Below are positions 32,361 through 39,836 of a DNA stretch of 39,836 bases, in pieces. A model generated the notes under the pieces. It did no database searches and was not told the DNA's origin. It saw only the letters and a list, made by a program, of their open reading frames with translations. The DNA is from a bacterium (GTDB taxonomy: Bacteria > Blakebacterota > Blakebacteria > Blakebacterales > Blakebacteraceae): NCBI GenBank assembly GCA_025774615.1, contig JALGVQ010000010.1, positions 1-39,836 of the forward strand, in the 5' to 3' direction. Within the stretch, counting starts at the first letter, position 1. Every line of letters starts with the position of its first letter. The position numbers and the translations under genes are program-made.

Positions 32361-34159
32361 GATTCCACCCCCTTGCCGGCAACGACCGCTTTGATCTGGG
32401 GGTCCTTCGACTTGCGGGCGGCCTTCAGCACCGCTTTCGCCTTCGGATCTCTGCCGAACCTTGAAGCGATGACAGAAAGAGCCTCCAGCATCTCTGATGA
32501 TTTCGGCGTGAGGGTGAAGAGTATGAACAGCTTTTTCTGCCAGGTGAGGGTCAACAGGGCATCGAACACACCAGGATCATCGATAACCCCCATCGCCCTG
32601 ATACAGGTTCTCCGGGTAGCAGTCGCTTCACGACCATTCAGCGCCATCTCGATTATCTGCGGAGCGGTATCGGGCGGGCACATCTTCTTCACCTCTTCGA
32701 GCCCGAAAGCCGCGATCTCGTCATCGGGATCGCGCAGAGCCGACAGGAGCAGTTTCTCCCGACTCTCACCCCTTGCGAGACCGAATTTCATCGCCTGCAG
32801 GCGGACCCGGCGTTCATCATCCAGATAGAATATCGAAGGGGTGAATCCCGCCGGAAGTGGAGTGATCCTGCTCAGGAGGGTAAGGAGAAGACTCCGGACT
32901 TCCCACCGGGGATCGTCGATACGTTCCAGCGCCATTGGACCGATCGGTTCTCCGAACGCAACAAGCCGCTCAACCAGTTCCATCCGCGACTGTTCATCAT
33001 CTGTCGCGAGGAGTATATCCATCATCGGACCGATTGCCGCTTCCCCCACCAGGGGGATGAGCAGATCCAGGGTAGCGATATCAAGCGTTTCACCAGCCAG
33101 CATATTCTGAAGGGTTTTCGGTCTGGCGATCCATTCAACGATGGTTGCCAGGACCGGGTTCCCCTGCGGCGCTCCCCTGATGAGAATATCCAGGGCTCTC
33201 AGGTCACCGCTGTTGGCTATATCTTTCAACCGCTTCTGCCCGACAGGGGTCATCTCTTCCAGTTCAATACTCATCTGCAGGATGCGATCGGCCTCTATCT
33301 CGCCTACCCACTCCGGCTTCTCGACCGGCTCTGCATCTTCAACGATGATCTCTCCCCCGATCTGCTCACCGGAGAGTTGTCTGATGAGTTCACCCAGGAT
33401 CGTGCCGGGAGTGACTGATACGCCGTCCGTGTCGGCTGCCCCAAGCTGTTTCCCTATCTTCGAGAGCACACCGAGCATGGTGGTCGCCTGTTTGCTCCCT
33501 CCCTTCCGGGTGAGTTCGACGAGCTTCAGAACCGCCTTATCATGCGATCCATCCACCCCCTTTGCATTCACAAGCGCCTGGAACATCTTCGCCAGTTTCT
33601 GCTGAGCGGCCACATCCAGATTCTCGAACAGTTTTGCTATCTGAAGCTGCAGCGCGGACGGAGCACTGGTTGATCCGGGACCACCGGTTCCAAATCCGGT
33701 TTGATCGTCATCGAAGTCATCCGTCGGGTCGGAGAGTCTCATGGCTGCATACGGTGTCGGCTGGATGGCGATGTGCGGCCACTGATTTATCGCCTCCGGA
33801 GGTGAAGCGCCGAATGGCTCCCCGATGCTCTTGCCCACCGACACGGAGATAATGCCGAACAACCCATCCACTTCCTGTCGAGTGATCCCTGCCTTGAAGG
33901 TGATTACGTGGAGCTGATGCTGGTGCAGACGCCTGGCGAAGTTGGCAGCAGAATTGTTCTTTTCATCAGTCTCAAGGTCACCGATCACCAGGTGGTCCTG
34001 GGCAACCTGGATCGTGAGATCTCCCCCGGCCTTGATGATGTCTTTCAATCCCTGCAGTAATTCATCCGCGGTAGTGATGCGGGAGGGATGCCCATCCGGG
34101 TACATGCCATACCGCTGGAGGGCACGGGCCGCCTCTATCAGGAATTCAGTGATGTCCAC
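32357..34159 (-). CDS. HEAT-repeat protein with N-terminal module shared with the HD-GYP neighbour
   Basis: A 600-residue cytoplasmic protein. Residues 1-105 are the same module as in the HD-GYP protein (RALQRYGMYPDGHPSR, DHLVIGD, FKAGITRQEVDGLF). A low-complexity Gly/Ser/Thr/Asp linker lies at about 150-170. The rest is alpha-helical, with HEAT-like repeats in the last half (DDPRWEVRSLLLTLL, LRDPDDEIAAFGLEEV, VIDDPGVFDALLTL). HEAT scaffolds bind other proteins; no enzymatic motif is seen. The gene overlaps the M14 gene by 14 bases at its start and the HD-GYP gene by 4 at its end. A scaffold or regulator for the phosphodiesterase is the natural inference. Confidence 0.85.
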   Translation of the reverse strand: MDITEFLIEAARALQRYGMYPDGHPSRITTADELLQGLKDIIKAGGDLTIQVAQDHLVIGDLETDEKNNSAANFARRLHQHQLHVITFKAGITRQEVDGLFGIISVSVGKSIGEPFGASPPEAINQWPHIAIQPTPYAAMRLSDPTDDFDDDQTGFGTGGPGSTSAPSALQLQIAKLFENLDVAAQQKLAKMFQALVNAKGVDGSHDKAVLKLVELTRKGGSKQATTMLGVLSKIGKQLGAADTDGVSVTPGTILGELIRQLSGEQIGGEIIVEDAEPVEKPEWVGEIEADRILQMSIELEEMTPVGQKRLKDIANSGDLRALDILIRGAPQGNPVLATIVEWIARPKTLQNMLAGETLDIATLDLLIPLVGEAAIGPMMDILLATDDEQSRMELVERLVAFGEPIGPMALERIDDPRWEVRSLLLTLLSRITPLPAGFTPSIFYLDDERRVRLQAMKFGLARGESREKLLLSALRDPDDEIAAFGLEEVKKMCPPDTAPQIIEMALNGREATATRRTCIRAMGVIDDPGVFDALLTLTWQKKLFILFTLTPKSSEMLEALSVIASRFGRDPKAKAVLKAARKSKDPQIKAVVAGKGVES

Positions 34160-35468
34160 CGATTCTCATCACCAGTTCGCTTTCACGATCCGGGCCTTTT
34201 CGCAGAGTGATGGCCGCGGGAGCATCGATAAGCAGCCATGCGCCTGATTCGTCAAGACTCAGGAAGGGGGCCTCCGGGTGAATGTAGAGGTCTGTCGCAT
34301 CAATGACTTCCAGCGCGTATTCCTCTTCCAGGTCACCCACCTCACTCAGGACGAGTCCTGATCTGCGTACACCGTCCTCCCAGGTAAACGCCATGTCCAC
34401 TTTCATCGGTTCAGCACCACTGAGCATGAGTGTGCCGCCCCGAACCACAAGATCGTGGGTGAATCCCCGGTTCGGAGGCAGATCATCATACCAGACCGTC
34501 TCCACCGCGACCAACCCGTCACGGGCGATCGTGTCGAACGCTGCCAGCAATGCAGCTACATTCAGGGCCCTGAGTCGCTGTTTCTCCGGATCATCATCGA
34601 GGACGCCGCTCTCGATCAGAACCGTGCTGGTCCCCCACTGCTGCATCAGGTCACCAAAGGCCCTTGGATTAAAGGCATCGCCGTAGCGTGCCACCTTTCC
34701 GGGAATCTCGGCCTCGAGCACTCCTGCTATAATGGACGCGACCGAACGGGCCCGTGCCCGTACCGGCCCCCAGCTCCGTTCAAAGTCTGCAGCCGGCGCC
34801 AGCAGAGCGATCGCGGCCCTCGGGCCATCCCTGCCTGCCTGTGTATGAGGATTCTGATCATGCAGATTGAATCCGTAGTCGGCATCAACCCTGTCCCTTA
34901 CCTCTTTCAGTATCCGTGCCTCAGGCGTCGCGAGCCTGCGGGCATCACGGTTGATATCGACTCCTATGGCGTTCCGCCGCTGGAAGAGTTCTGCTCCATC
35001 GGGATTGAGCATCGGTATCATAACGATCGTGAGCTGTTCCCTGAGACGGTTCCGCAGGGGATCTGAGTCCGCCTCTCCCAGGAAACGGATGATGTCGGCC
35101 AGTGCCATGGTGGCGGTGGATTCATCCCCATGCATCTGCGACCAGAGAAGGACTGTTGCCGGTCCCTTCCCGAACGTCACCGTCATGATCGAGCGTCCCC
35201 CGATCGAGAGGCCGGCCTCTTCAACGGTGAAGTCGTCTGAATCGACGAGGGGACCGAGGGCCGACCAGAGCTGATCGTGGGTGAAGCGGCGCTCCCTGAT
35301 CTCAGAGACCAGGTATCGCTCTGCGACAGAGAGTCCCCGAGTGAACGTGCGTGTTGCTTCGGTCGGTACCGCGATCTCAACGGTGACTGGTGGCGGCGGC
35401 GGCGCGTGGGCACACCCCGCCGCTGCCAGAGTCAGGAGAGCTGCAAACAGTGACATCCGTTCAGCCAT
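34146..35468 (-). CDS. M14 family zinc carboxypeptidase lipoprotein
   Basis: A zinc carboxypeptidase of family M14, anchored as a lipoprotein (AAAGC, Cys19) with a short Pro-rich linker after the lipid site. The zinc ligands are His113 and Glu116 (QMHGDEST) and His203 (FNLHDQN). LNPDGAE and DINRDAR are substrate-site phrases, and the catalytic Glu is in VLIESG. The C-terminal 130 residues form an extra beta domain. It should trim peptides in the periplasm. It follows the tricorn gene by 10 bases, so a large peptidase and an exopeptidase are made together, a sensible pair for complete peptide breakdown. Its 3' end overlaps the HEAT gene by 14 bases. Confidence 0.92.
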   Translation of the reverse strand: MAERMSLFAALLTLAAAGCAHAPPPPPVTVEIAVPTEATRTFTRGLSVAERYLVSEIRERRFTHDQLWSALGPLVDSDDFTVEEAGLSIGGRSIMTVTFGKGPATVLLWSQMHGDESTATMALADIIRFLGEADSDPLRNRLREQLTIVMIPMLNPDGAELFQRRNAIGVDINRDARRLATPEARILKEVRDRVDADYGFNLHDQNPHTQAGRDGPRAAIALLAPAADFERSWGPVRARARSVASIIAGVLEAEIPGKVARYGDAFNPRAFGDLMQQWGTSTVLIESGVLDDDPEKQRLRALNVAALLAAFDTIARDGLVAVETVWYDDLPPNRGFTHDLVVRGGTLMLSGAEPMKVDMAFTWEDGVRRSGLVLSEVGDLEEEYALEVIDATDLYIHPEAPFLSLDESGAWLLIDAPAAITLRKGPDRESELVMRIGGHH

Positions 35469-35478
35469 GATTCCCCCG

Positions 35479-38400
35479 TTACCTCTTCCATATCCGTATC
35501 GGGAACAGCGGACGCACCGGCCTCTGGACCGGATTGGCTTCCAGTTCCTTCAGTATCTCCTCGATGGCCCGTTCCAGCTGTGGATCACGTCCCGCGATGA
35601 CATCTGCCGGGAACTGTTCCACTTCGATGTCAGGCGGAACCCCGACGTTCTCTACGATGAATCCATCCTCGGTCCAGATGGCCAGGTTGGGCGCCGTGAC
35701 ACTTCCGCCGTCGAGCAGGACCGGGAACCCGAGGGTGCCGACCAGACCTCCCCAGGTACGTTTCCCGATGAGCGGACCCATATCCAGTTTGCGCCACATC
35801 CATGGCAGGAGGTCACCTCCCGAACCGGCCGTCTCATCGATGATCATTGCCTTCGGTCCCTGGATCGCCGAGAACGGTGTCTTCAGGTCCTCACCGTACC
35901 GCATCGCCCAGTAGCAGATCTCGGGCCGTCGCAGAAGATCGATGTAATAGTCAGCGACCGATCCTCCGCCATTGAACCGTTCATCGACGATGATCGCCTC
36001 CCGGTCGGCCTGTGGGTAGAAGTAGCGCTTGAAATACGTGTGCCCCAGGGTCGAGGTGTTGGGCACATATGCGTACGCCACCCGTCCATCGGTGGCCTCA
36101 TCCACCCGACGGAGGTTCCCTTCGACCCAGTCCCGGTTCCTCAGGGCCGATTCGTTCGTGATGGGGATGACCTTCACGGTACGGGCATCCCGACCGCTCG
36201 GATCTGATCCGACTGTTATCTCGATCATCCTGCCGGCCGTATTCTCGAAATGGCGGTAGAGGTTATCAGGCGGCCTGAGATCTTCACCCTCCACAGCCAG
36301 CAGGTACTCGCCAGCCTCAACATCCACACCCGGTTCGGTGAGAGGCGACCTGAGGTTCTGATTCCAGTTGAGACCGCCATAGACTTTCGAGAAACGATAC
36401 CGACCACGTTCGATCACATAATCGGCTCCGAGCAGTCCTCCCGGGACCGCTTCCGGCCCATCGGGGAAATCACCACCACCCACCCGGTGGTGCCCGACAG
36501 AAACCTCCGAACACATCCAGCGGATGATCGTGTTCAACTGGGTACGGGTCACACAGTCAGCCAGAAATACCCGGTACTTCTCCCGCATCGCAGGCCAGTC
36601 GGCACCGTGCATGTTCGGGTCGTAGAACCAGTCGCGGTTGATCCGCCACGCCTCATTGAATATCTGCTCCCACTCTTCCCGCGGGTCGTAGCGTACCTCG
36701 ATCCGGTCGGCCGAGATTCTGCCCGATCCGGGCGCGATCTTGGCACCCGCCCCTGCGATCGACCAGTTACTGCCACTCCTGACAAGTACCTTCTTCCGGT
36801 TCGCTGAGAGCTGGTAGGTGGTACAGCTCTCCAGAAGTGTGGTCTCCTCCTTCTCATCGAGATCGAACCTGCGAAGGCTCGTGCCTCTTCCTTCTTCTCG
36901 CTTGAGATAGTAGATCTGTCCCTCCGGACCTGCCTGCAGGTCGTAGTAGGTGGCCGAGCCCAGCGGAAGGGCAAGTATCCTCTGGTCGAGACCATCGAAA
37001 TCGATAACGGTCCTGACTTCGGCGTCATCCTCCGCTCCCGTCTGCCCGTTTTCCGCCTCATCTACCGTGACCTCCTCGTCACTCTCTCTGGCGAGCGGGG
37101 ACCTCACACCCTTCGGCAGAACAGCCAGGTAGAGAGCGTTACTCATCTCCATGTCAGCATTGGACATAGCGAACCAGCTGCGCACCGGCCCGGCATCGGT
37201 GGAAGCGGTGAAATAGAGGTACTTGCCGCTCGCGTCGAACACCGGTTCGGTGACGTCGCTCAGTCCATCGGTGATCGGGTGTGATGCGCCCTCCTCCACC
37301 GAGTAGAGATACACCTGCTGGAAATAGGTCATCGTATAAAGGGTGTAGGCCAGCCATCGCGAGTCGGGAGACCAGCTGTGGTGGAGCAGTTTTGCGGGTC
37401 CATAGAGGCGTTCCGAGGCGATCTTTTCCACCCTGCCCGATTCCACATCAAGCAGATAGAGCGACCAGGAGTTGTCAGTGAAGCTGATTTTCGTCCCGTC
37501 GGGTGACCAGACGGGTGACTCGTAAAAACCCGCTCCCGGGATCGGGATAGAGCGCATTTCACCACGTCCGTCCTGGGACGCGATCTGCAGTTCGTATTCG
37601 CCGGAGGCATCTGAGAACCAGGCGATCGAGGCGCCATCGGGTGACCAGATCGGGGAGCGTTCGTGGGCTCCCGAAGTGGACGTGAGCTGACGGTGATCCC
37701 CCTCTTCGGCCGGAACGGTCACGATCTCTCCGCGGAACTCGAATACAGCGCGGGCTCCTGAGGGGGAGATATCCGCGTTCCTGATGAAGTTGGAACCCTC
37801 TGTATAACGGGGCCGCACCTCGTTGAGGTCGGTCGCGATCCCGACAGTGAGTCTCCTGCTCCCTCCTGCACCCGGATCGAAGAGATGGAGATATCCTGCC
37901 TGCTCGAAGATGATCAGCCCCCCGCCGGCGGATGCGCTCATGACGGGAAAATCATCAAAGGTCGTGAGCTGAGTCACACTCCGGGAACGGATGTCGAAGG
38001 AGAAGAGGTTGAATTCACCATTCCGGTCTGAGCGGAAGTAGACCACACCGTCGAACCACATCGGATCGGTGTCGTTGCATCGCCCCTCCGGCTGGGGGAC
38101 CTGCTCGACCTCATGGTTCCGGGTGTTGTAGAGCCAGATCCTCGACACGGTTCCCCCCCGGTAGTTCTTCCACTGACCGAATCGTTCACCAAGGGGTGTA
38201 TACGCCATCATGCGGCCGTCGGGTGAATAGGTCGCCTTGTACGCATTCGGGATGGGGAGCTGCGCCGGATGTCCACCCTCCACCGGGATCGTGAAGAGCT
38301 GCGAATACCGGTTCGTGAACACCGCCCGCGACGAGCGGAAAAGGACAGCGTCTCCGTCGGGGGTGAATCCCTGTACGGCATCGGCTCCGGGATGCCAGGT

Positions 38401-38724
38401 GAGCCTGCGGGGCACACCACCCTCGGCCGAAACGATGTAGACATCGGCATTGCCCTCGTACTGGGCAGTAAAGGCGATCAGTCTCCCATCGGGAGAGAAG
38501 CGCGGGCTGGCCTCATTACCTATATGACTCGTCAGCCGGTGGACGTTCGTACCGTCCAGGTCGGCGATCCAGAGATCACCGGCGTACTCGAAGGCGATAT
38601 GTTCACCACTCACCGCAGGCTGGGAGAGCAGGCGTGTATCGTGAATGTTCTGCGCCCGCGCCGAAGTCACGCTGATGGTGAGCAGGAATACCACAACCGG
38701 AGTGAGCTGTTTTATCGTTCTCAT
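35479..38724 (-). CDS. Exported tricorn protease homologue
   Basis: A tricorn-type serine peptidase of 1081 residues (archaeal tricorn has about 1071). ATG 38724 gives a signal peptide (MRTIKQLTPVVVFLLTISV, cut after ARA), so it acts in the periplasm or outside rather than in the cytoplasm as in Thermoplasma. Residues ~30-660 are two beta-propellers with PD40-type repeats (SPDGRLIAFTAQYEG, WSPDGASIAWFSD). Then come the C1 domain, a PDZ-like domain and the S41-type C2 domain. Catalytic residues fall where expected: His746 (VGHHRVGG), Ser968 (TAGSGGDL) and Glu1025 (FIVENVG), compared with His746, Ser965 and Glu1023 in tricorn. It leads the operon with the M14 gene. Confidence 0.95.
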   Translation of the reverse strand: MRTIKQLTPVVVFLLTISVTSARAQNIHDTRLLSQPAVSGEHIAFEYAGDLWIADLDGTNVHRLTSHIGNEASPRFSPDGRLIAFTAQYEGNADVYIVSAEGGVPRRLTWHPGADAVQGFTPDGDAVLFRSSRAVFTNRYSQLFTIPVEGGHPAQLPIPNAYKATYSPDGRMMAYTPLGERFGQWKNYRGGTVSRIWLYNTRNHEVEQVPQPEGRCNDTDPMWFDGVVYFRSDRNGEFNLFSFDIRSRSVTQLTTFDDFPVMSASAGGGLIIFEQAGYLHLFDPGAGGSRRLTVGIATDLNEVRPRYTEGSNFIRNADISPSGARAVFEFRGEIVTVPAEEGDHRQLTSTSGAHERSPIWSPDGASIAWFSDASGEYELQIASQDGRGEMRSIPIPGAGFYESPVWSPDGTKISFTDNSWSLYLLDVESGRVEKIASERLYGPAKLLHHSWSPDSRWLAYTLYTMTYFQQVYLYSVEEGASHPITDGLSDVTEPVFDASGKYLYFTASTDAGPVRSWFAMSNADMEMSNALYLAVLPKGVRSPLARESDEEVTVDEAENGQTGAEDDAEVRTVIDFDGLDQRILALPLGSATYYDLQAGPEGQIYYLKREEGRGTSLRRFDLDEKEETTLLESCTTYQLSANRKKVLVRSGSNWSIAGAGAKIAPGSGRISADRIEVRYDPREEWEQIFNEAWRINRDWFYDPNMHGADWPAMREKYRVFLADCVTRTQLNTIIRWMCSEVSVGHHRVGGGDFPDGPEAVPGGLLGADYVIERGRYRFSKVYGGLNWNQNLRSPLTEPGVDVEAGEYLLAVEGEDLRPPDNLYRHFENTAGRMIEITVGSDPSGRDARTVKVIPITNESALRNRDWVEGNLRRVDEATDGRVAYAYVPNTSTLGHTYFKRYFYPQADREAIIVDERFNGGGSVADYYIDLLRRPEICYWAMRYGEDLKTPFSAIQGPKAMIIDETAGSGGDLLPWMWRKLDMGPLIGKRTWGGLVGTLGFPVLLDGGSVTAPNLAIWTEDGFIVENVGVPPDIEVEQFPADVIAGRDPQLERAIEEILKELEANPVQRPVRPLFPIRIWKR

Positions 38725-38786
38725 CGGACCAGGCCCCTTGCAGGAGGAATAGATCAGCAATTCAGGCGATCAGTCAGCAAGAGACA

Positions 38787-38816
38787 ATAGTAGTCCCCCA
38801 CGGCGGCCCCCTTCAA
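38787..38816 (-). promoter_or_regulatory. Putative sigma70 promoter of the tricorn operon
   Basis: On the minus strand TTGAAG (38816-38811) is followed after 18 bases by TACTAT (38792-38787). Each hexamer matches 4 of 6 consensus bases. Transcription would begin near 38780, about 55 bases before the tricorn ATG. It sits just after the terminator of the upstream unit, which supports a new transcript starting here. Confidence 0.4.
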
Positions 38817-38822
38817 CGCCAT

Positions 38823-38856
38823 GAAAAATCCCGCCCTCTTAGTGAGAGGACGGGAT
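38823..38856 (-). terminator. Intrinsic terminator after the secretin-like lipoprotein gene
   Basis: Read on the minus strand, a 12-bp stem (ATCCCGTCCTCT with AGAGGGCGGGAT, one G-U pair) with a CACTA loop is followed at once by a run of five T. It lies 29 bases past the stop at 38886. It is the clearest intrinsic terminator in the window. Confidence 0.9.
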
Positions 38857-38885
38857 CCATGGCACAGGGATGAGCAGGCGACCTG

Positions 38886-39572
38886 TCAGTAAACGATTTC
38901 CGGACGAACGGCGAGGATAACGGCTTTTATGCCAGAGTCAGGTTCCGATGTCGCGCTGGTCCCAACCAGTGTGGTCTGGCCCTCCCGCAGCAGGGCGGAG
39001 GTACTGATCTCTATTCCGTCAGCCCGACGCAGCGTCATCTCGGTGAAGATCACCCAGTCGCCCTCATCCTGAGTGAGTCGTCCACAGTTGGCTGCAAATG
39101 TATACCAGAACACCCTGCTTCTCTCATCCCCCATGGACTGTTCGACCCGGGTGTTTTCGGTGGCCAGGAGCACTCCCCCACTCACCTTCCTGTACCCTTC
39201 GAATTTGAAGATTTCCTTTAAACGGTTGGCAATATCCCGTACAGCAGGATCCACCTCGGCCCCATCATCGGCTTCGATTACATCGATATACAGCCTGATA
39301 GTCGGTTTCTTGATATCGTAGGTCTTCAGGACCATAGCGATCCTGCCAAGATTATCGGAGGTCTCCCGAACGGTGAGGATGTTTCCTGACAGGGTATACA
39401 TCCCGTCGGCGCCTTCCCGGTCATAGAAGATGTATGGTTCGATAAGCTGGCTCAGCTGGTGCTGGTCGAGATGCTTCACCTCGTAGGTCTGGATATCCAG
39501 TTTCGGGGAGCCGCTACAACCGGTGATCGCGAGCAGTCCGATGAGCATGGCGGTCATTCTCATGGTTTTCAT
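38886..39572 (-). CDS. Secretin-like lipoprotein (N-domain plus C-terminal strands)
   Basis: A 228-residue lipoprotein (ITGC, Cys19). Residues ~25-95 look like a secretin N-type domain (YEVKHLDQHQLSQLIEP, NILTVRETSDNLGRIAMVL, PTIRLYIDV), as in GspD/PilQ subunits. The C-terminal part ends in GQTTLVGT and then VILAVRPEIV, which resembles the last strands of secretins. The protein is far too short for a full secretin gate (usually over 400 residues), so it may be a reduced relative or an accessory protein. GGAGGG lies 7 bases before the ATG. It follows the membrane-protein gene at the window edge by 18 bases and ends in a strong terminator. Confidence 0.75.
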   Translation of the reverse strand: MKTMRMTAMLIGLLAITGCSGSPKLDIQTYEVKHLDQHQLSQLIEPYIFYDREGADGMYTLSGNILTVRETSDNLGRIAMVLKTYDIKKPTIRLYIDVIEADDGAEVDPAVRDIANRLKEIFKFEGYRKVSGGVLLATENTRVEQSMGDERSRVFWYTFAANCGRLTQDEGDWVIFTEMTLRRADGIEISTSALLREGQTTLVGTSATSEPDSGIKAVILAVRPEIVY

Positions 39573-39590
39573 TGCTTTACCCTCCGCTTT

Positions 39591-39836
39591 CTAAAAGAGC
39601 CAGATTATCTGGTAATCGGGATCACCAGAGTCGAGGATCATCGCTGTCCTTTCAACCGGCGCTGCCACAGCGGGCAGTTCGACAGCAAGGACCGGCAGGA
39701 CCGGATCCCGGGGGATCTCGACCTCTCCATTCCACAGCGGGAAGATGAAGAAAAAGAGCACAGCTGCCGCGGCCAGGGGCAGCAATATCGGGAGCGTTCG
39801 AATGCGCTTCCGGCCACTCTCAACCGGCGCTGACAG
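39591..39836 (-). CDS. Single-pass membrane protein, 5'-partial
   Basis: The frame is open to the right edge of the window; 81 residues are visible. One membrane helix (LPILLPLAAAAVLFFFIFPL) follows a basic stretch (GRKRIR), so the missing N-terminal part is probably cytoplasmic. The C-terminal tail (about 45 residues) ends in SGDPDYQIIWLF. This tail style is seen in anti-sigma-factor proteins with a cytoplasmic zinc-finger domain, but the diagnostic part is outside the window, so this is only a suggestion. It lies 18 bases upstream of the secretin-like gene and is probably co-transcribed with it. Confidence 0.65.
   Translation of the reverse strand: MSAPVESGRKRIRTLPILLPLAAAAVLFFFIFPLWNGEVEIPRDPVLPVLAVELPAVAAPVERTAMILDSGDPDYQIIWLF

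Overview
The window is a gene-dense (about 95% coding) stretch of moderately GC-rich bacterial chromosome with no rRNA, tRNA, CRISPR array, prophage or insertion sequence that I can see. The first protein ends in a FlgD-Ig/type IX-like C-terminal sorting module (NYPNPFN near the start, a trK-type end). Together with many lipoproteins, outer-membrane barrels and DUF1080, tricorn and M64 genes, this points to a poorly cultivated Gram-negative lineage of the FCB type (Latescibacterota, Krumholzibacteriota or Eisenbacteria-like). That placement is inference. A glycyl-radical enzyme implies at least facultative anaerobiosis, and the many secreted peptidases suggest a peptide-degrading heterotroph.

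Layout. 1-3579 (+): end of an Asp-box/beta-propeller cell-surface protein, an FN3-TPR lipoprotein and a HAD hydrolase. 6359-3472 (-): a 66-aa membrane protein, a sodium:solute symporter and a glycerophosphodiesterase lipoprotein. The last of these runs 108 bp into the HAD gene from the opposite side. 6573-14779 (+): an outer-membrane barrel, threonine synthase, a pair of KASIII-like proteins of which only the first has the catalytic triad, a Tat-exported sulfatase, and an M28 peptidase split by a +1 frameshift. 14838-16822 (+): a perfect TATAAT box and a PAS-PAS histidine kinase-receiver hybrid with a damaged ATP lid. 17626-16838 (-): a DUF1080 sugar hydrolase.

The most interesting block is 17665-22672 (+). 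A TATAAT promoter overlaps a CTGTCGACAG palindrome and is followed by an 18-codon open frame with a very good ribosome site, ending in PPGPRP. Next come a radical-SAM glycyl-radical activase, a glycyl-radical enzyme whose active-site residues match trans-4-hydroxy-L-proline dehydratase (HypD) at every position I could recall, and an iron-sulfur L-serine dehydratase whose conserved N-terminus extends upstream of any standard start codon. The Pro codons in the leader suggest attenuation or translational coupling tied to proline supply.

22758-26723 (+) is a sugar-salvage set: a symporter, a sugar-1-phosphate nucleotidyltransferase and a galactokinase-family kinase, the last two junctions overlapping. 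26731-31177 (+) holds an M64 peptidase, an SDR dehydrogenase, an M48 peptidase lipoprotein and a small outer-membrane barrel. 38816-31185 (-) is a promoter-led operon: exported tricorn protease, M14 carboxypeptidase lipoprotein, HEAT-repeat protein and HD-GYP phosphodiesterase, the last two sharing an N-terminal module. A clear intrinsic terminator (38823-38856) separates it from a secretin-like lipoprotein and a partial membrane protein at the right edge.
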